From: JAPOXR01 sp965221935
GTDB lineage: Bacteria; Pseudomonadota; Alphaproteobacteria; Rhodobacterales; Rhodobacteraceae
Length of the DNA: 64,000 bases
NCBI GenBank assembly: GCA_965221935.1
Contig: CBDCSZ010000048.1
Location: forward strand, 1-64,000
Direction of reading: 5' to 3'
Part shown: one piece after another, positions 18,784-27,962 of the stretch
How positions within the stretch are numbered: position 1 is the first letter of the stretch
How the letters are laid out: each line of letters starts with the position of its first letter
Made by a program: the position numbers and the translations under genes
Notes under the pieces: model-generated
Databases searched by the model: none
What the model was told of the DNA's origin: nothing
Seen by the model: the letters and a program-made list of their open reading frames with translations, nothing else

Positions 18784-19776
18784 TCAGCTGTTCACATCGA
18801 CAACCGCACGGCCCTGAACCTGGCCCTTCAGAATCGCTCTTCCAAGCTCGGGAAGTTCAGCCAGAGAAGCGGGCCGGATCATCGCCTCCAGCTTTTCCAT
18901 CGGCAGGTCGGAGGCTATTCTTGCCCAAGCGGTTTCACGGTCCTTGTGCGGCCGCATGACGCTGTCGATGCCTAGCAGATTCACTCCCCGGAGCAGAAAG
19001 GGGATGACCGTCGCCGGCAGCGCGGCGCCGCCGGCAAGCCCGACGGCCGCGACAGAGGCCTCGCGTTTCATCTGTCCCAGCACCCGTGCCAGCATCGCTC
19101 CGCCCACCGCATCGACACATCCTGCCCAGGTTTCGGTTTCAAGCGGCCGTTTGACAGTTTCAGCGATTTCGTTGCGCGGCAACACGCCGGATGCGCCCAA
19201 TTCACGCAAGTAGCTTTCTGTTTCCGGGCGGCCGGTCACGCCTGTCACCTCGTAACCGATATTGGCGAGTATCGCCACCGCGACCGATCCGACACCGCCG
19301 GCGGCGCCGGTGACGAGCACCGGGCCATTCGAAGGCTTGAGACCGTGCGCCTCCAGCTCCATCACCGCCAGCATAGAGGTGAATCCCGCAGTGCCGACCG
19401 CCATCACCTGCCGGCTGCTCAACGAATCGGGAATGCGCACCAGCCAGTCGCCTTTAACCCGGGCCTTTTGCGCATATCCGCCCCAACGGACTTCGCCGAC
19501 CCGCCAGCCGGTCAGCAATACGCGGTCTCCGCGGTTGAACCGGTCGTCGGCGGACGTCTCAACAGTGCCGGCAAAGTCGATCCCCGGGACATGCGGATAG
19601 CTGCGGACCAGCCCTCCCCCGGGGCCGATGCAGAGGCCGTCCTTATAATTGAGCGTCGAATACTCGACCGCAACTGTCACGTTGCCGTCAGGCAGCATCT
19701 CCTCGCTGATCTGCCGCACAGATGCACTGGTCTTGCCGCTGTCGTCCCTCTCGACAATCAATGCGTTGAATGTCAC
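18784..19776 (-). CDS. acuI: Acryloyl-CoA reductase AcuI (MDR family)
   Basis: NADPH-dependent medium-chain reductase of the YhdH/AcuI group that converts acryloyl-CoA to propionyl-CoA, removing a toxic product of DMSP breakdown. 330 residues. The start is GTG at 19776, with GGAGAG six bases upstream. NYKDGL, the VPGIDFAGTV motif, GTAGFTSMLAV and VTGAAGGVGSVA (nucleotide loop) match the family. The gene lies 25 bases after dmdA, the arrangement known in marine alphaproteobacteria such as Ruegeria pomeroyi, which supports the AcuI assignment over a generic quinone reductase. Confidence 0.92.
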   Translation of the reverse strand: MTFNALIVERDDSGKTSASVRQISEEMLPDGNVTVAVEYSTLNYKDGLCIGPGGGLVRSYPHVPGIDFAGTVETSADDRFNRGDRVLLTGWRVGEVRWGGYAQKARVKGDWLVRIPDSLSSRQVMAVGTAGFTSMLAVMELEAHGLKPSNGPVLVTGAAGGVGSVAVAILANIGYEVTGVTGRPETESYLRELGASGVLPRNEIAETVKRPLETETWAGCVDAVGGAMLARVLGQMKREASVAAVGLAGGAALPATVIPFLLRGVNLLGIDSVMRPHKDRETAWARIASDLPMEKLEAMIRPASLAELPELGRAILKGQVQGRAVVDVNS

Positions 19777-19801
19777 GTCCACTCTCCGTCTGGTTTCGGA
19801 T

Positions 19802-20929
19802 TCAGTTAAAGGTTCCTGGCTGCACTGCTGCGGCCCGGGTTTCGCCCGGCAGCGCGATCTCGAGCTCGGCGCCTGCGTCCCAATAGTCCGATTCAATCAT
19901 CCCGATTGCGACGTTGGTATCATAATCCGGAGACCATGCAGCGGCGGTGATCTGCCCTGCATGGCGGCCATTGCATGTGGCCGGCCACGGCCGGTCGCAG
20001 ATGGGCACGCTGCCGCCACTGATGGACAGACTCCTGATTTGCCGTTTAGGGCCCGATTCCTGTTCGCGCAGCAGAGCGTCCCGGCCAAGGCAGCCGGTCG
20101 CCGCCTCGGCGTCACAATAGGCCTCCAGCCCTGCCTCGTAAGGCGAATGTTCCCGCGTGACATCGCCGCCGTATGACAACAGGCCGCCTTCAATTCGCTC
20201 AATGTAATTCGGGCATCCGGCGCGCGCCTCCAAGTCCTCGCCCGCCTCCATCAGCGCGTTCCAGATCGGTCTCCCGCGCCCGTGTCCATCGACATAGATT
20301 TCGAATCCGCCCTGCTTGGACCAGCCGGTTCTGGATATGACGTGCCGTTTTCCGGCGAATTCCACAAAACAGAAACCGAAGAATCGCAGACGGCAGGGCT
20401 CAGTCCCGAACGCCCTTTCCACCAGTTGCGCGGCCTTGGGTCCCTGGATGCCAAGCGGCGAGACATCCGGCTCAAAGACCGCGACATCAAGCCCGGCGCC
20501 GGCTGCGACACCGAGCGCATAGAGCGCAAGATCGCTGTCGGCAATGGACAGCCAGAAGCGATCCTCCGCGAGTCTGATCAAGACCGGATCATTCAACAGC
20601 CGACCGCGCCAGTCGACAACCGGGACGTATCTGCAGCGGCCGACGGGCGTTTCGGCAATTCGGCGCGGCACGATCATCTCCAACAGGCGCGCCGCGTCCG
20701 GTCCTGCGATTTCGACCTGCCTTTGACAGCCGACATCCCAAAACTGCACATGCCGCTTCAGGTGCCGGTAATCTTTGTCGACCGACTCGAACTCGCAGGG
20801 AAGATACATGTGGTTGTACACTGACGCCGCTTTGACGCCTCCCTCCAGCACGCCGTCCCAGAACGGGCTTGCACGGACCCGCAGAGTGCCCGCCAGACCG
20901 AGGCCGTGGAATGGCCGCGGCTCAGGCAT
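19802..20929 (-). CDS. dmdA: Dimethylsulfoniopropionate demethylase DmdA
   Basis: Tetrahydrofolate-dependent enzyme of the GcvT fold that takes a methyl group from DMSP, leaving methylmercaptopropionate. 375 residues from the ATG at 20929, which has AAGGG just upstream. Recognition rests on long stretches that match DmdA and not glycine-cleavage T-protein: VYNHMYLPCEFES, HLKRHVQFWDV, EPDVSPLGIQGP, GWSKQGGFEIYVDG and CPNYIERIEGGLLSYGGD. acuI follows directly, as in known demethylation operons. Its start overlaps the end of the DUF1326 gene by 8 bases, so translation is probably coupled. dmdB, dmdC and dmdD are not in the window. Confidence 0.94.
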   Translation of the reverse strand: MPEPRPFHGLGLAGTLRVRASPFWDGVLEGGVKAASVYNHMYLPCEFESVDKDYRHLKRHVQFWDVGCQRQVEIAGPDAARLLEMIVPRRIAETPVGRCRYVPVVDWRGRLLNDPVLIRLAEDRFWLSIADSDLALYALGVAAGAGLDVAVFEPDVSPLGIQGPKAAQLVERAFGTEPCRLRFFGFCFVEFAGKRHVISRTGWSKQGGFEIYVDGHGRGRPIWNALMEAGEDLEARAGCPNYIERIEGGLLSYGGDVTREHSPYEAGLEAYCDAEAATGCLGRDALLREQESGPKRQIRSLSISGGSVPICDRPWPATCNGRHAGQITAAAWSPDYDTNVAIGMIESDYWDAGAELEIALPGETRAAAVQPGTFN

Positions 20930-21666
20930 CCGGACCCTTCCAGTCAATGGCGCAGATTTCCGCTGAACGACCGTCAAAATCCCACACCCGTCCGAAGGCG
21001 CGCACACGCCCCTTGGTCGCCGTTGCGACTGTGATGTCGGGGCCCATCCAGTATTTGGTATTGTGAACAACAATGTCATTGCGCGGGTTTTTCCCCTGCA
21101 CAGGAAGGACTTCCCCCTGAATCCTTCTGCCGACGCGGAGGCGGCGCCTGTTGCCTTCGGTTTCGTATTCGACTTTTGCTCTTTCGGCGCCCAGAAACTC
21201 GCTCACAAGCACCTTGAAGAGCCCGGTGGTGCCCTTTGCTTTGCCGGACAGAATCTGAATCAAAACCGTGATGCGCTTTGTGGGTGGCCGGATCGTCAAT
21301 GTAGGCGGCCGCCTTCCAGTCGCCGCGCGCCATCATCCCGGGTATTTCCAGGATCATGCCAATATTCAGCCCGGAGAGGCTTTCGTCACCGTATTTTCCG
21401 TCATCGATGCGGATCCCGGCCCATGCCTGGCAGACGCCTTCGGTTGGAGGATGTTTGCCCAAACTGACCACGCAGGGACAAAAGACTGTGCAATTGCAGT
21501 TCAGAATCAACTCGCCTTTCATGTGCCAGGAGACCATGCCGCGATCCGACTTTTCGGCAGACGGATGCCGATTGTCGATCCTCGCGGCCAGCCGCAGCCG
21601 GTCAAGCCGCGGTTTCGCAGGCTTAGGCCGTTTCTTTGCAGCCTTAGACTGTTTCTTTGCGGCCAT
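20922..21666 (-). pseudogene. DUF1326 family protein, single-base frameshift
   Basis: Function unknown. The protein opens with a Lys/Ala-rich stretch from an ATG at 21666 (AAGGAAAGGAAC upstream), then the DUF1326 core with the metal-type motif NCNCTVFCPC. The first frame runs to DDPATHK; the rest, RITVLIQILSGKAKG to the end at 20922, is in the next frame. Removing one base from the three-T run at 21277-21279 joins both into one normal protein, so it is either a fresh frameshift or a base error. It sits between a DUF2182 membrane protein and dmdA, overlapping dmdA by 8 bases. DUF1326 and DUF2182 genes are known neighbours. The Cys pairs suggest metal binding, which is inference. Confidence 0.8.
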
Positions 21667-21681
21667 TGCTGTTCCTTTCCT

Positions 21682-22488
21682 TCAAGCCGGGAGACCCGCC
21701 ACCGTAACCCATACCGCTGCCGCCACAAGAATCACACCGAGCGGGGCCGACACGCGCCGGCCAATGGCGGGCAGCTTTTCAACCGTCATGACCACGGTTG
21801 CAAGCCCCATCCAAATCAGACTCATTGCCCCTCCGATAAGCGCAAATCCCATTAGCAGCCAGCAGCAGCCGAGGCATACCGCGCCCATCCGCAGTCCGAT
21901 GGCAAGCTCATTGAGATTTCCGCCGCGCAGGTGGAACATAAAATACCCCAGCGGATTCCGGCACTTTGACACACACGCCGACTTGAACGGGCTGAATTGA
22001 TACATTCCCGCCGCCAGGAACAGCCCGGCCGCCGCGTACCGCGTGCCTGTGACACCTGACAGAAGCGGCGGCGACAAGGCATGCAGGGCTGCCTGACCGA
22101 CTGCCATCAGACCCGAAAATGCGGTCCAGACCGCCAGATACCCGGAAACGAGCCCGAAAAATCCGGCCCGGCTCCCGGCGCCGGCGCTGCGCAGCCCATC
22201 GTAAACAGCCAGCGCCGGGACAAATGTCGGAAGCATCATCGCCGCCGCCATCAGCGACCACATCGTGAACAGCGGCAGAAGACCGGCGGTCGCCGGATCC
22301 ACCGCGCACAGGGCGAAAAACAGATCCCAGCCGTAGAGGCCGACATGGCGCCATTCTGTGACCGGCAGGATCAGTGAAAACAGCGAACACCACGATGCAA
22401 GCACAAAGACGTAAAAAAGCAGCCAGTGCCAGCCGGAAAGCCAGCCCGCCGTCCCGCCGCCGCCTTTGGATGTGACCGCGGATTTCAC
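21682..22488 (-). CDS. DUF2182 predicted metal-binding membrane protein
   Basis: Integral membrane protein of 268 residues with about seven hydrophobic spans. Family marks are MWSLMAAAMMLP in the third segment and SPFKSACVSKCRNPLGYF, where conserved Lys and Cys lie at the membrane edge. A run of small and hydrophobic residues (VCLGCCWLLMGF) follows. It ends 15 bases before the DUF1326 gene, its usual partner, and starts 37 bases after the aldehyde dehydrogenase. The molecular role is not established. Transport or insertion of a metal ion is plausible from the Cys content but not shown. Confidence 0.88.
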   Translation of the reverse strand: MKSAVTSKGGGGTAGWLSGWHWLLFYVFVLASWCSLFSLILPVTEWRHVGLYGWDLFFALCAVDPATAGLLPLFTMWSLMAAAMMLPTFVPALAVYDGLRSAGAGSRAGFFGLVSGYLAVWTAFSGLMAVGQAALHALSPPLLSGVTGTRYAAAGLFLAAGMYQFSPFKSACVSKCRNPLGYFMFHLRGGNLNELAIGLRMGAVCLGCCWLLMGFALIGGAMSLIWMGLATVVMTVEKLPAIGRRVSAPLGVILVAAAVWVTVAGLPA

Positions 22489-22525
22489 CGGCTGCTCGTC
22501 AGTCCGCGGCGACCTGCGGATGGCC

Positions 22526-23965
22526 TCACGCTTCAGGCCAGCCGCTCACCGCCTTGACTTCCAAGAACTCCTCCAATCCCCAGACGCCGCCCTCGCGTCC
22601 GTTTCCGGAAGCCTTCACACCGCCGAACGGGCTGCCGGCGCCCCTTGACTGGCCGTTCATCTCAACCATCCCGGAATTCAGCTGCCGCGCCAGCCGGATG
22701 CGCCGGTTTCCGTCTGAACTCTGGACGTAATTGGTCAAGCCGTAGGGTGTGTCGTTGGCAATCGCAACTGCCTCCGCCTCGGTCTCGAAACGCATCACTG
22801 ACAGCACCGGTCCAAAAATCTCCTCGCGGGCGATCGTCATGTCGTTCGAAACATCTGCAAACACAGTCGGCCGGACGAAGTAGCCGCGGTTTACGCCTTC
22901 CGGGCGGCCGGGACCGCCGGCGACGAGTCGCGCACCCTCATCAACGCCCGTCTGAATCAGGGCCTGGATTTTATCGAACTGTGTCTTGCTGACCGCAGGT
23001 CCGAGATGCCTGCCGGGTTCAGCGGGCGACCCGACCCGTGAGATTCCGGCAACTTCTGCGGCAGTTTCCACTGCCTGATCGTAGATGCCTGCCTCGACCA
23101 GCATCCTCGACGGGGCGTTGCAGGACTGGCCTGTGTTGTTGAAGCAATGCAGGGCTCCCCGCTTCACCGCCTTCGCATCGGCATCCGCAAAGATGATGTT
23201 GGCGCCCTTTCCGCCGAGTTCCAGATGGACGCGTTTCAGCGTCGCCGCGGCGTTTTTCGTTATGGCGATTCCGGCGCGTGTGGATCCGGTGAAGGATATC
23301 ATCTGGATATCCGGGTGGCCTGACAGATCGGTGCCGACTCCGGCGCCGTCGCCGTTGACAAGATTGAACACACCGGCCGGAACGCCAGCTTCGTCGACAA
23401 ATTCGGCGAACAGAATCGATGACAGCGGCGCGATTTCGGACGGCTTCAGCACCATTGCGCAGCCGGCGATCAACGCTGGGATCACCTTGAGCGTGACCTG
23501 GTTCATGGGCCAGTTCCACGGGGTGATCAGTCCGCACACGCCCACCGGCTCAAGGATGATCCGGTCATTCGGGGCATGCGGACCAAGCGGGCGCTGAAAC
23601 TGAAACTGACGACCGGCCCGGAGAAAACTCTTGATATGTGCCAGGCCCGCCGGAACCTGCTGCGCTTTTGCCATATCGATCGGAGCCCCCATCTCCAAAC
23701 TGATCGCGGCGGCCATTTCGTCAGCGCGGGCTTCATAAATCTTCCCAATTCTCTCAGCCGCCTCGATGCGCTGCTCCACTGGTGTCGCCGTCCATTCGGG
23801 ATACGCGGAATTGGCGGCGGCCACCGCCGCATCAGTGTCTTCGCGCGAACCGAGTGAGATGACGGCGCAGGACTCCTCGGTTGCCGGATTGACCACTTGC
23901 AGGTCATTGCCCCGCCTTGGGTCAGTCCACCTGCCATCGATGTAGAATTGACGTTTTTCGATCAT
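22526..23965 (-). CDS. NAD(P)-dependent aldehyde dehydrogenase
   Basis: Oxidises an aldehyde to the acid. 479 residues, normal for the superfamily. Catalytic Cys282 is in NTGQSCNAPSR, the general base Glu249 in LELGGKG, the Asn151 oxyanion residue in ITPWNWP, and the coenzyme motif FTGSTRAG is present. The substrate cannot be read from sequence. As first gene of the run leading to dmdA and acuI it could oxidise acetaldehyde, which the later DMSP demethylation steps release. It reads away from the autotransporter across a 384-bp gap that contains a strong hairpin. Confidence 0.92.
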   Translation of the reverse strand: MIEKRQFYIDGRWTDPRRGNDLQVVNPATEESCAVISLGSREDTDAAVAAANSAYPEWTATPVEQRIEAAERIGKIYEARADEMAAAISLEMGAPIDMAKAQQVPAGLAHIKSFLRAGRQFQFQRPLGPHAPNDRIILEPVGVCGLITPWNWPMNQVTLKVIPALIAGCAMVLKPSEIAPLSSILFAEFVDEAGVPAGVFNLVNGDGAGVGTDLSGHPDIQMISFTGSTRAGIAITKNAAATLKRVHLELGGKGANIIFADADAKAVKRGALHCFNNTGQSCNAPSRMLVEAGIYDQAVETAAEVAGISRVGSPAEPGRHLGPAVSKTQFDKIQALIQTGVDEGARLVAGGPGRPEGVNRGYFVRPTVFADVSNDMTIAREEIFGPVLSVMRFETEAEAVAIANDTPYGLTNYVQSSDGNRRIRLARQLNSGMVEMNGQSRGAGSPFGGVKASGNGREGGVWGLEEFLEVKAVSGWPEA

Positions 23966-24349
23966 TTTGAACTCCGCTCTCAGCCTGTTTCAATTTGAAG
24001 GCGAAGTGTGCAGATATATTTGCCTGCAATATCAGGCAAGGCAGCGCAACACCGCAGCGGCCGGCCGCCAAACAGCAGAATCGACGCAGTGGTCCGGTCT
24101 CGGCTCAAGATCCAATCCGCCGGCACGGCAAATCAGGCTTGGCCGCACTCGTTTTCCGGCAGGCGGCCGTTTCCCTCCATTGGCGAAACGGCCGCCCAAT
24201 TCAGCCGCCCCCTCAGCTGGTCCGCAGAGCCAAATTCCGCCGAATCATAAAGTTGTCACACTTTCAGGCGCGGTCTTTTTGAATTGTTCATTGCCGTTGC
24301 ATCCGCCTGCAAACTGCTGGCAGGGTGAACTCGGAGTCGGAGTCGGTAC
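23966..24349. other. Divergent intergenic region before aldehyde dehydrogenase and autotransporter
   Basis: No gene is supported here. It should hold the promoters of two divergent units. The only clear structure is the 35-base hairpin at 24162-24196. Confidence 0.6.
24162..24196. promoter_or_regulatory. Long perfect inverted repeat in divergent region
   Basis: GGCGGCCGTTTC and GAAACGGCCGCC are perfect 12-bp arms around an 11-base loop. No T-run follows on either strand, so it is not a typical terminator. It lies about 200 bases before the aldehyde dehydrogenase start and about 155 before the autotransporter start, so it could be an operator or a strong RNA hairpin. Confidence 0.6.
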
Positions 24350-27088
24350 GTGTGTAAAAGGGGTGGACCGGTGTTTCGGGTTTGTAAGTTTGCGTTTCGC
24401 CAAGACGGTGACGGAGTGTTTGTGGTTCCCGGATTCGGCTGGTTGCGCCCCGCCTTTGCCTCGCTCATCGCCTTCGGTTTAACTTCGTCAGCCGCTTTCC
24501 CCCAAAGCTGCCCGAATTCGGGGCAAACCGTCAAGGCGGACAGCACAGCGTATGTATCCGGGATTGACTGTGGCAGTGACACTACGATCACCGAAGACTA
24601 CACCTTTTTATTGGAAGATGGCCTCAGGATTGCAAGTGAAAGCGGCGCGGGCATCTACTTTATAGGCACAGGTGACATCACAATTGCAACCGAGGGTCCT
24701 AAGCACGATGTGACGGTGACCGGCGGCGCCAATCAACATGCCATCCATGTGCAGGGCCGCGGCGAGATCACACAAACACAGAATGTGAAACTTGAGGTCG
24801 GAAATATCTCGACAACCGCCGATGGCATTCGCGTTACGGGACTGACCGGCACCGCAGATATCAAGGTCCATGGCACGATCAGAGCGCGCGGCGAAGCGGG
24901 CAGCGATGCGGACGGCAATGCAGGCGGCGGTTACGGCGGAGCCATTATGGTAGGGCTCGTTGATTTCAATCCGCCTGGAGGCCAGGTCACAACCATCGAA
25001 GTCAACGAGATCATTTCAACCCAAACACGGGGTGACGTCGGAGATGTGGCGGGAGTTTTGGTCGATGCCCCTGGCGATATAAAGGTCACCTCCAAGGGAT
25101 CAATCTCGACAACAGGCGATGAGGTGAAAGGGGTTTTAGTCCTGTTGGGAACAATTCAGGGCGATGATCCCGGTTCGGTGGACATCTCGGTTCACAACCT
25201 ATTGACGACCGGCGATAATGCGCCCGCGATCGAAGTTGTCAGGTATGCCGATCCCACGAAGGACAAGCCGGTCGCCGTGGACGTCACGGTGACCGGCGAT
25301 TTGGCGACCTCAGGCCGGGAAGCACACGGGATTGCGGCGGAAGGAAGAAACACGGCGGTCAATATCAATGTGGATGAAGGCGCGTCGGTTACCGTCCCTG
25401 AAGCTATGGCCAAGACCATTTATGTTGGGGATCGTTCCGACGACGACAGCCGACCGATTGCGTCGGTGAAGATCAACAACCGCGGAACCATCACCGGCGA
25501 TATATTTGCGGAGGCCTGTTCCCCGCCGATTCTCACCAACCGCGGCACATTGAATTCCGGCGGAAAAATCGAGCTCATTGGCAGTGCGAATCCGGACTGC
25601 GGCTCCGTCGCTGGCACTGCCGGGCGATTGGAAAATCTTGGCACGGTCTCACCGGGAGGCGGCGGCAATATCGCCGTCACCGAACTCACGGGCGATTACA
25701 CGCAAATGGCCGGCGGAACACTGGAGCTGGATGTTGACTGGTCGAAGAAATCCTCAGACCTGCTTGTCGTGGAGGGAATGGCTGGGCTGGCCGGCAGCGT
25801 ATCTTTGCGCCTGCATTCGGATCCGACGGACCTCCCTCTCGCGGGCACCGATGCGGCGAAGGCGAACAAGACTCTGGTGATGACCGCGAGCCGCGGCATC
25901 ATTGGTGAGGACACGCTCAGCATTCCTGAGACATTGATTTACAAGAACAGCCTCTTCAAGGACAGCTCGGGCAAAAGACTGTATTTGACCTCACATTTGG
26001 ATTTGCGGCCCGGCGGAATCAACGACAATCAACAGGATGTTCTGAACAAGCTGCAGCCATCGCGGGACCACGGAGACAAGATACGCGACGCGTTCCGCGG
26101 AACACTTGGCCACACTTCAATCGACGACCTCAGAGTGCAACTGGACGGGCTCGGCAACGAAATCGCGGCGGCCACCATTCACACCGGCATCTCATCTGCA
26201 CAGCGCAGCGCCCGCGAGGTGCCGTCTTGCCTTCCCGAATTCGGACGCGGCCGGATTGCCGGCGTTTGTTTCGGAGCAAACGGCACATGGTTTGAAGGAT
26301 CCAATCTGGAAAACGCCGATCAGCTTGGGTTCCGTTCCAGCGGAAGCAGATTCACGGAGGCTGCCGGCTGGGTATTTGACGATCTGGACGGAGGCGTGGG
26401 AATCTCAATCGGCATCGGAAACACCGCTGTCTCCATGGACCCTCACGCATGGTCTGCAGGCGAAACATTTTCCGGCGGCCTGAAGTGGACAGGGTCGGCG
26501 GGCCCTGTCGCGTACGCGGTGGCGGCAACCGCCGGCTGGGCATCTTTTGACATTGTTCGGGCCCTTGCCCAAACCGATTGTATTTCCTCGGGGAAACTCA
26601 GTCTCAAAAACTATTCGCTCCACGGTGAACTCGGATATCCGTTGCACTTCAACAGTTTGAAGATAACCCCTGCAGTCGGGCTGGATGCCACTCACTTTCG
26701 ATCCAAACCATACACCGAGTCGGGTGCGGAGGGTCTCTCGCTGCAGGTGGACGGTGTCAGCGGCACCGCGATGGATGCTCGTTTGGGACTCACGGTTGAA
26801 GGATGGGGCGCGCAGACACGCTCCTTTGCATTGACTCCAATATTCAACCTGGCCTGGATTCGTTCTGACAAAGGAGAAATCAGCGTTGATTCAAAGTTTG
26901 CGGGAGGCGGAGATTCCATGCGCTCGACCATGACATTCCCGAAGTCAAACGTGCGCGCGGAAATCGGGGCCAGATTTGTCACCTCATCCGGTCGTCTGTC
27001 GGGGAGAGCGGGGCTGGTTTATTCGCGGGGAGTTAACAAACAATCTCACAGCGCCAGCGCCTCCGCCAGCGTGACCTATCTGTTTTAA
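24350..27088 (+). CDS. Autotransporter with C-terminal beta-barrel
   Basis: Type V secreted surface protein. Up to 912 residues: a hydrophobic signal region (WLRPAFASLIAFGLT), a long passenger rich in short repeating beta-strand units with many D, G, T and V (about residues 50-590), and a C-terminal barrel of about 280 residues with alternating strands and the terminal aromatic in SASVTYLF, which the assembly machinery recognises. The start is uncertain: GTG at 24350, or GTG at 24422 with ACGGAG five bases upstream, which gives a more normal signal peptide. The passenger's target is unknown; adhesion or protection are usual roles. It stands alone, divergent from the aldehyde dehydrogenase. 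Confidence 0.88.
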   Translation: MCKRGGPVFRVCKFAFRQDGDGVFVVPGFGWLRPAFASLIAFGLTSSAAFPQSCPNSGQTVKADSTAYVSGIDCGSDTTITEDYTFLLEDGLRIASESGAGIYFIGTGDITIATEGPKHDVTVTGGANQHAIHVQGRGEITQTQNVKLEVGNISTTADGIRVTGLTGTADIKVHGTIRARGEAGSDADGNAGGGYGGAIMVGLVDFNPPGGQVTTIEVNEIISTQTRGDVGDVAGVLVDAPGDIKVTSKGSISTTGDEVKGVLVLLGTIQGDDPGSVDISVHNLLTTGDNAPAIEVVRYADPTKDKPVAVDVTVTGDLATSGREAHGIAAEGRNTAVNINVDEGASVTVPEAMAKTIYVGDRSDDDSRPIASVKINNRGTITGDIFAEACSPPILTNRGTLNSGGKIELIGSANPDCGSVAGTAGRLENLGTVSPGGGGNIAVTELTGDYTQMAGGTLELDVDWSKKSSDLLVVEGMAGLAGSVSLRLHSDPTDLPLAGTDAAKANKTLVMTASRGIIGEDTLSIPETLIYKNSLFKDSSGKRLYLTSHLDLRPGGINDNQQDVLNKLQPSRDHGDKIRDAFRGTLGHTSIDDLRVQLDGLGNEIAAATIHTGISSAQRSAREVPSCLPEFGRGRIAGVCFGANGTWFEGSNLENADQLGFRSSGSRFTEAAGWVFDDLDGGVGISIGIGNTAVSMDPHAWSAGETFSGGLKWTGSAGPVAYAVAATAGWASFDIVRALAQTDCISSGKLSLKNYSLHGELGYPLHFNSLKITPAVGLDATHFRSKPYTESGAEGLSLQVDGVSGTAMDARLGLTVEGWGAQTRSFALTPIFNLAWIRSDKGEISVDSKFAGGGDSMRSTMTFPKSNVRAEIGARFVTSSGRLSGRAGLVYSRGVNKQSHSASASASVTYLF

Positions 27089-27133
27089 CAAACCGGCTGT
27101 CCCGCCTGTGGAATTCAGCGCGGAGAATACGTT

Positions 27134-27883
27134 TCAGCGATTTTGCCAGCTGCGCGCGGCGTCGCAAAACGCCGAAAACAATGCCCGCGACACACAGTCG
27201 TTTGAGGCGGCGTATTCTGGGTGCCACTGCACCGCCAAAGCAAATCCGGGGGCATCCTCGATCTGAATCGCTTCCTCGGTGCCGTCGAGCGCGGTGCCTT
27301 CCACTTGAACCCGTTCGCCCGCGCGCTTGATCCCCTGCCCGTGCAGCGAATTCACCTTCACCTGTTCGGCGCCGAACATTTTGGCAAACACACTCTCGGG
27401 CCGAAACGTGACGGTGTGACGAAGCGCGAATTTTTCGTCCAGCGTTCCCTCAGGCGGCATTCGGTGGTTCATCCGGCCGGGCAAATCACGGATTTCCGGA
27501 TGCAGCGTGCCGCCGAAAGCGACATTGAACTCCTGAAATCCGCGGCAGACACCGAGCACGGGCTGGCCGCGCTCCACGCATGCGCGGATCAGCGGAAGCG
27601 AAACCCGGTCACGGTCGCGGTCAAAGTAGCCATGCGCATCCGTCGCCTCCTCACCGTATTCCTCAGGATGCACGTTGGGACGTCCGCCGGTGAAAAGAAA
27701 GCCGTCACATGTCTCCATCAGATCCGCGATTCGAACAAAGTCCGGATTGGCAGGAACAATGAGCGGCAATGCCTCCGACACGTGCGCAATCGCAGCCGTA
27801 TTCATCGTGCCGGAAGCGCTCACCGGGTAGCCTCCGTCGATCACATAGTGATTGCTGATGATGCCAACGACGGGGGCCGCCAC
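27134..27883 (-). CDS. Peptidase C26 / gamma-glutamyl hydrolase-like protein
   Basis: Class I glutamine amidotransferase fold, 249 residues, as in PuuD which cleaves gamma-glutamyl-GABA. The nucleophile is Cys113 in GVCRGFQEFN and the catalytic His is in QWHPEY near residue 221. The oxyanion strand FLFTGGRPNVHPEEY is typical. It starts just before the ISKra4-type element, and its upstream region has been separated from older sequence by that insertion. Which gamma-glutamyl compound it acts on is not known; a YbdK-type ligase that could make such bonds lies elsewhere in the window (11134). Confidence 0.9.
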   Translation of the reverse strand: MAAPVVGIISNHYVIDGGYPVSASGTMNTAAIAHVSEALPLIVPANPDFVRIADLMETCDGFLFTGGRPNVHPEEYGEEATDAHGYFDRDRDRVSLPLIRACVERGQPVLGVCRGFQEFNVAFGGTLHPEIRDLPGRMNHRMPPEGTLDEKFALRHTVTFRPESVFAKMFGAEQVKVNSLHGQGIKRAGERVQVEGTALDGTEEAIQIEDAPGFALAVQWHPEYAASNDCVSRALFSAFCDAARSWQNR

Positions 27884-27951
27884 ACTTCCTCACACACGGA
27901 ATTGGTCAACCCTCCCCCAATATTGCAAACCGCCGATGGATTAAAGCGGAT

Positions 27952-27962
27952 TCAAACTGGCG
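27952..27962 (+). repeat. Left target-site duplication of ISKra4-type element
   Basis: TCAAACTGGCG, repeated exactly at 29748-29758. Confidence 0.92.
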
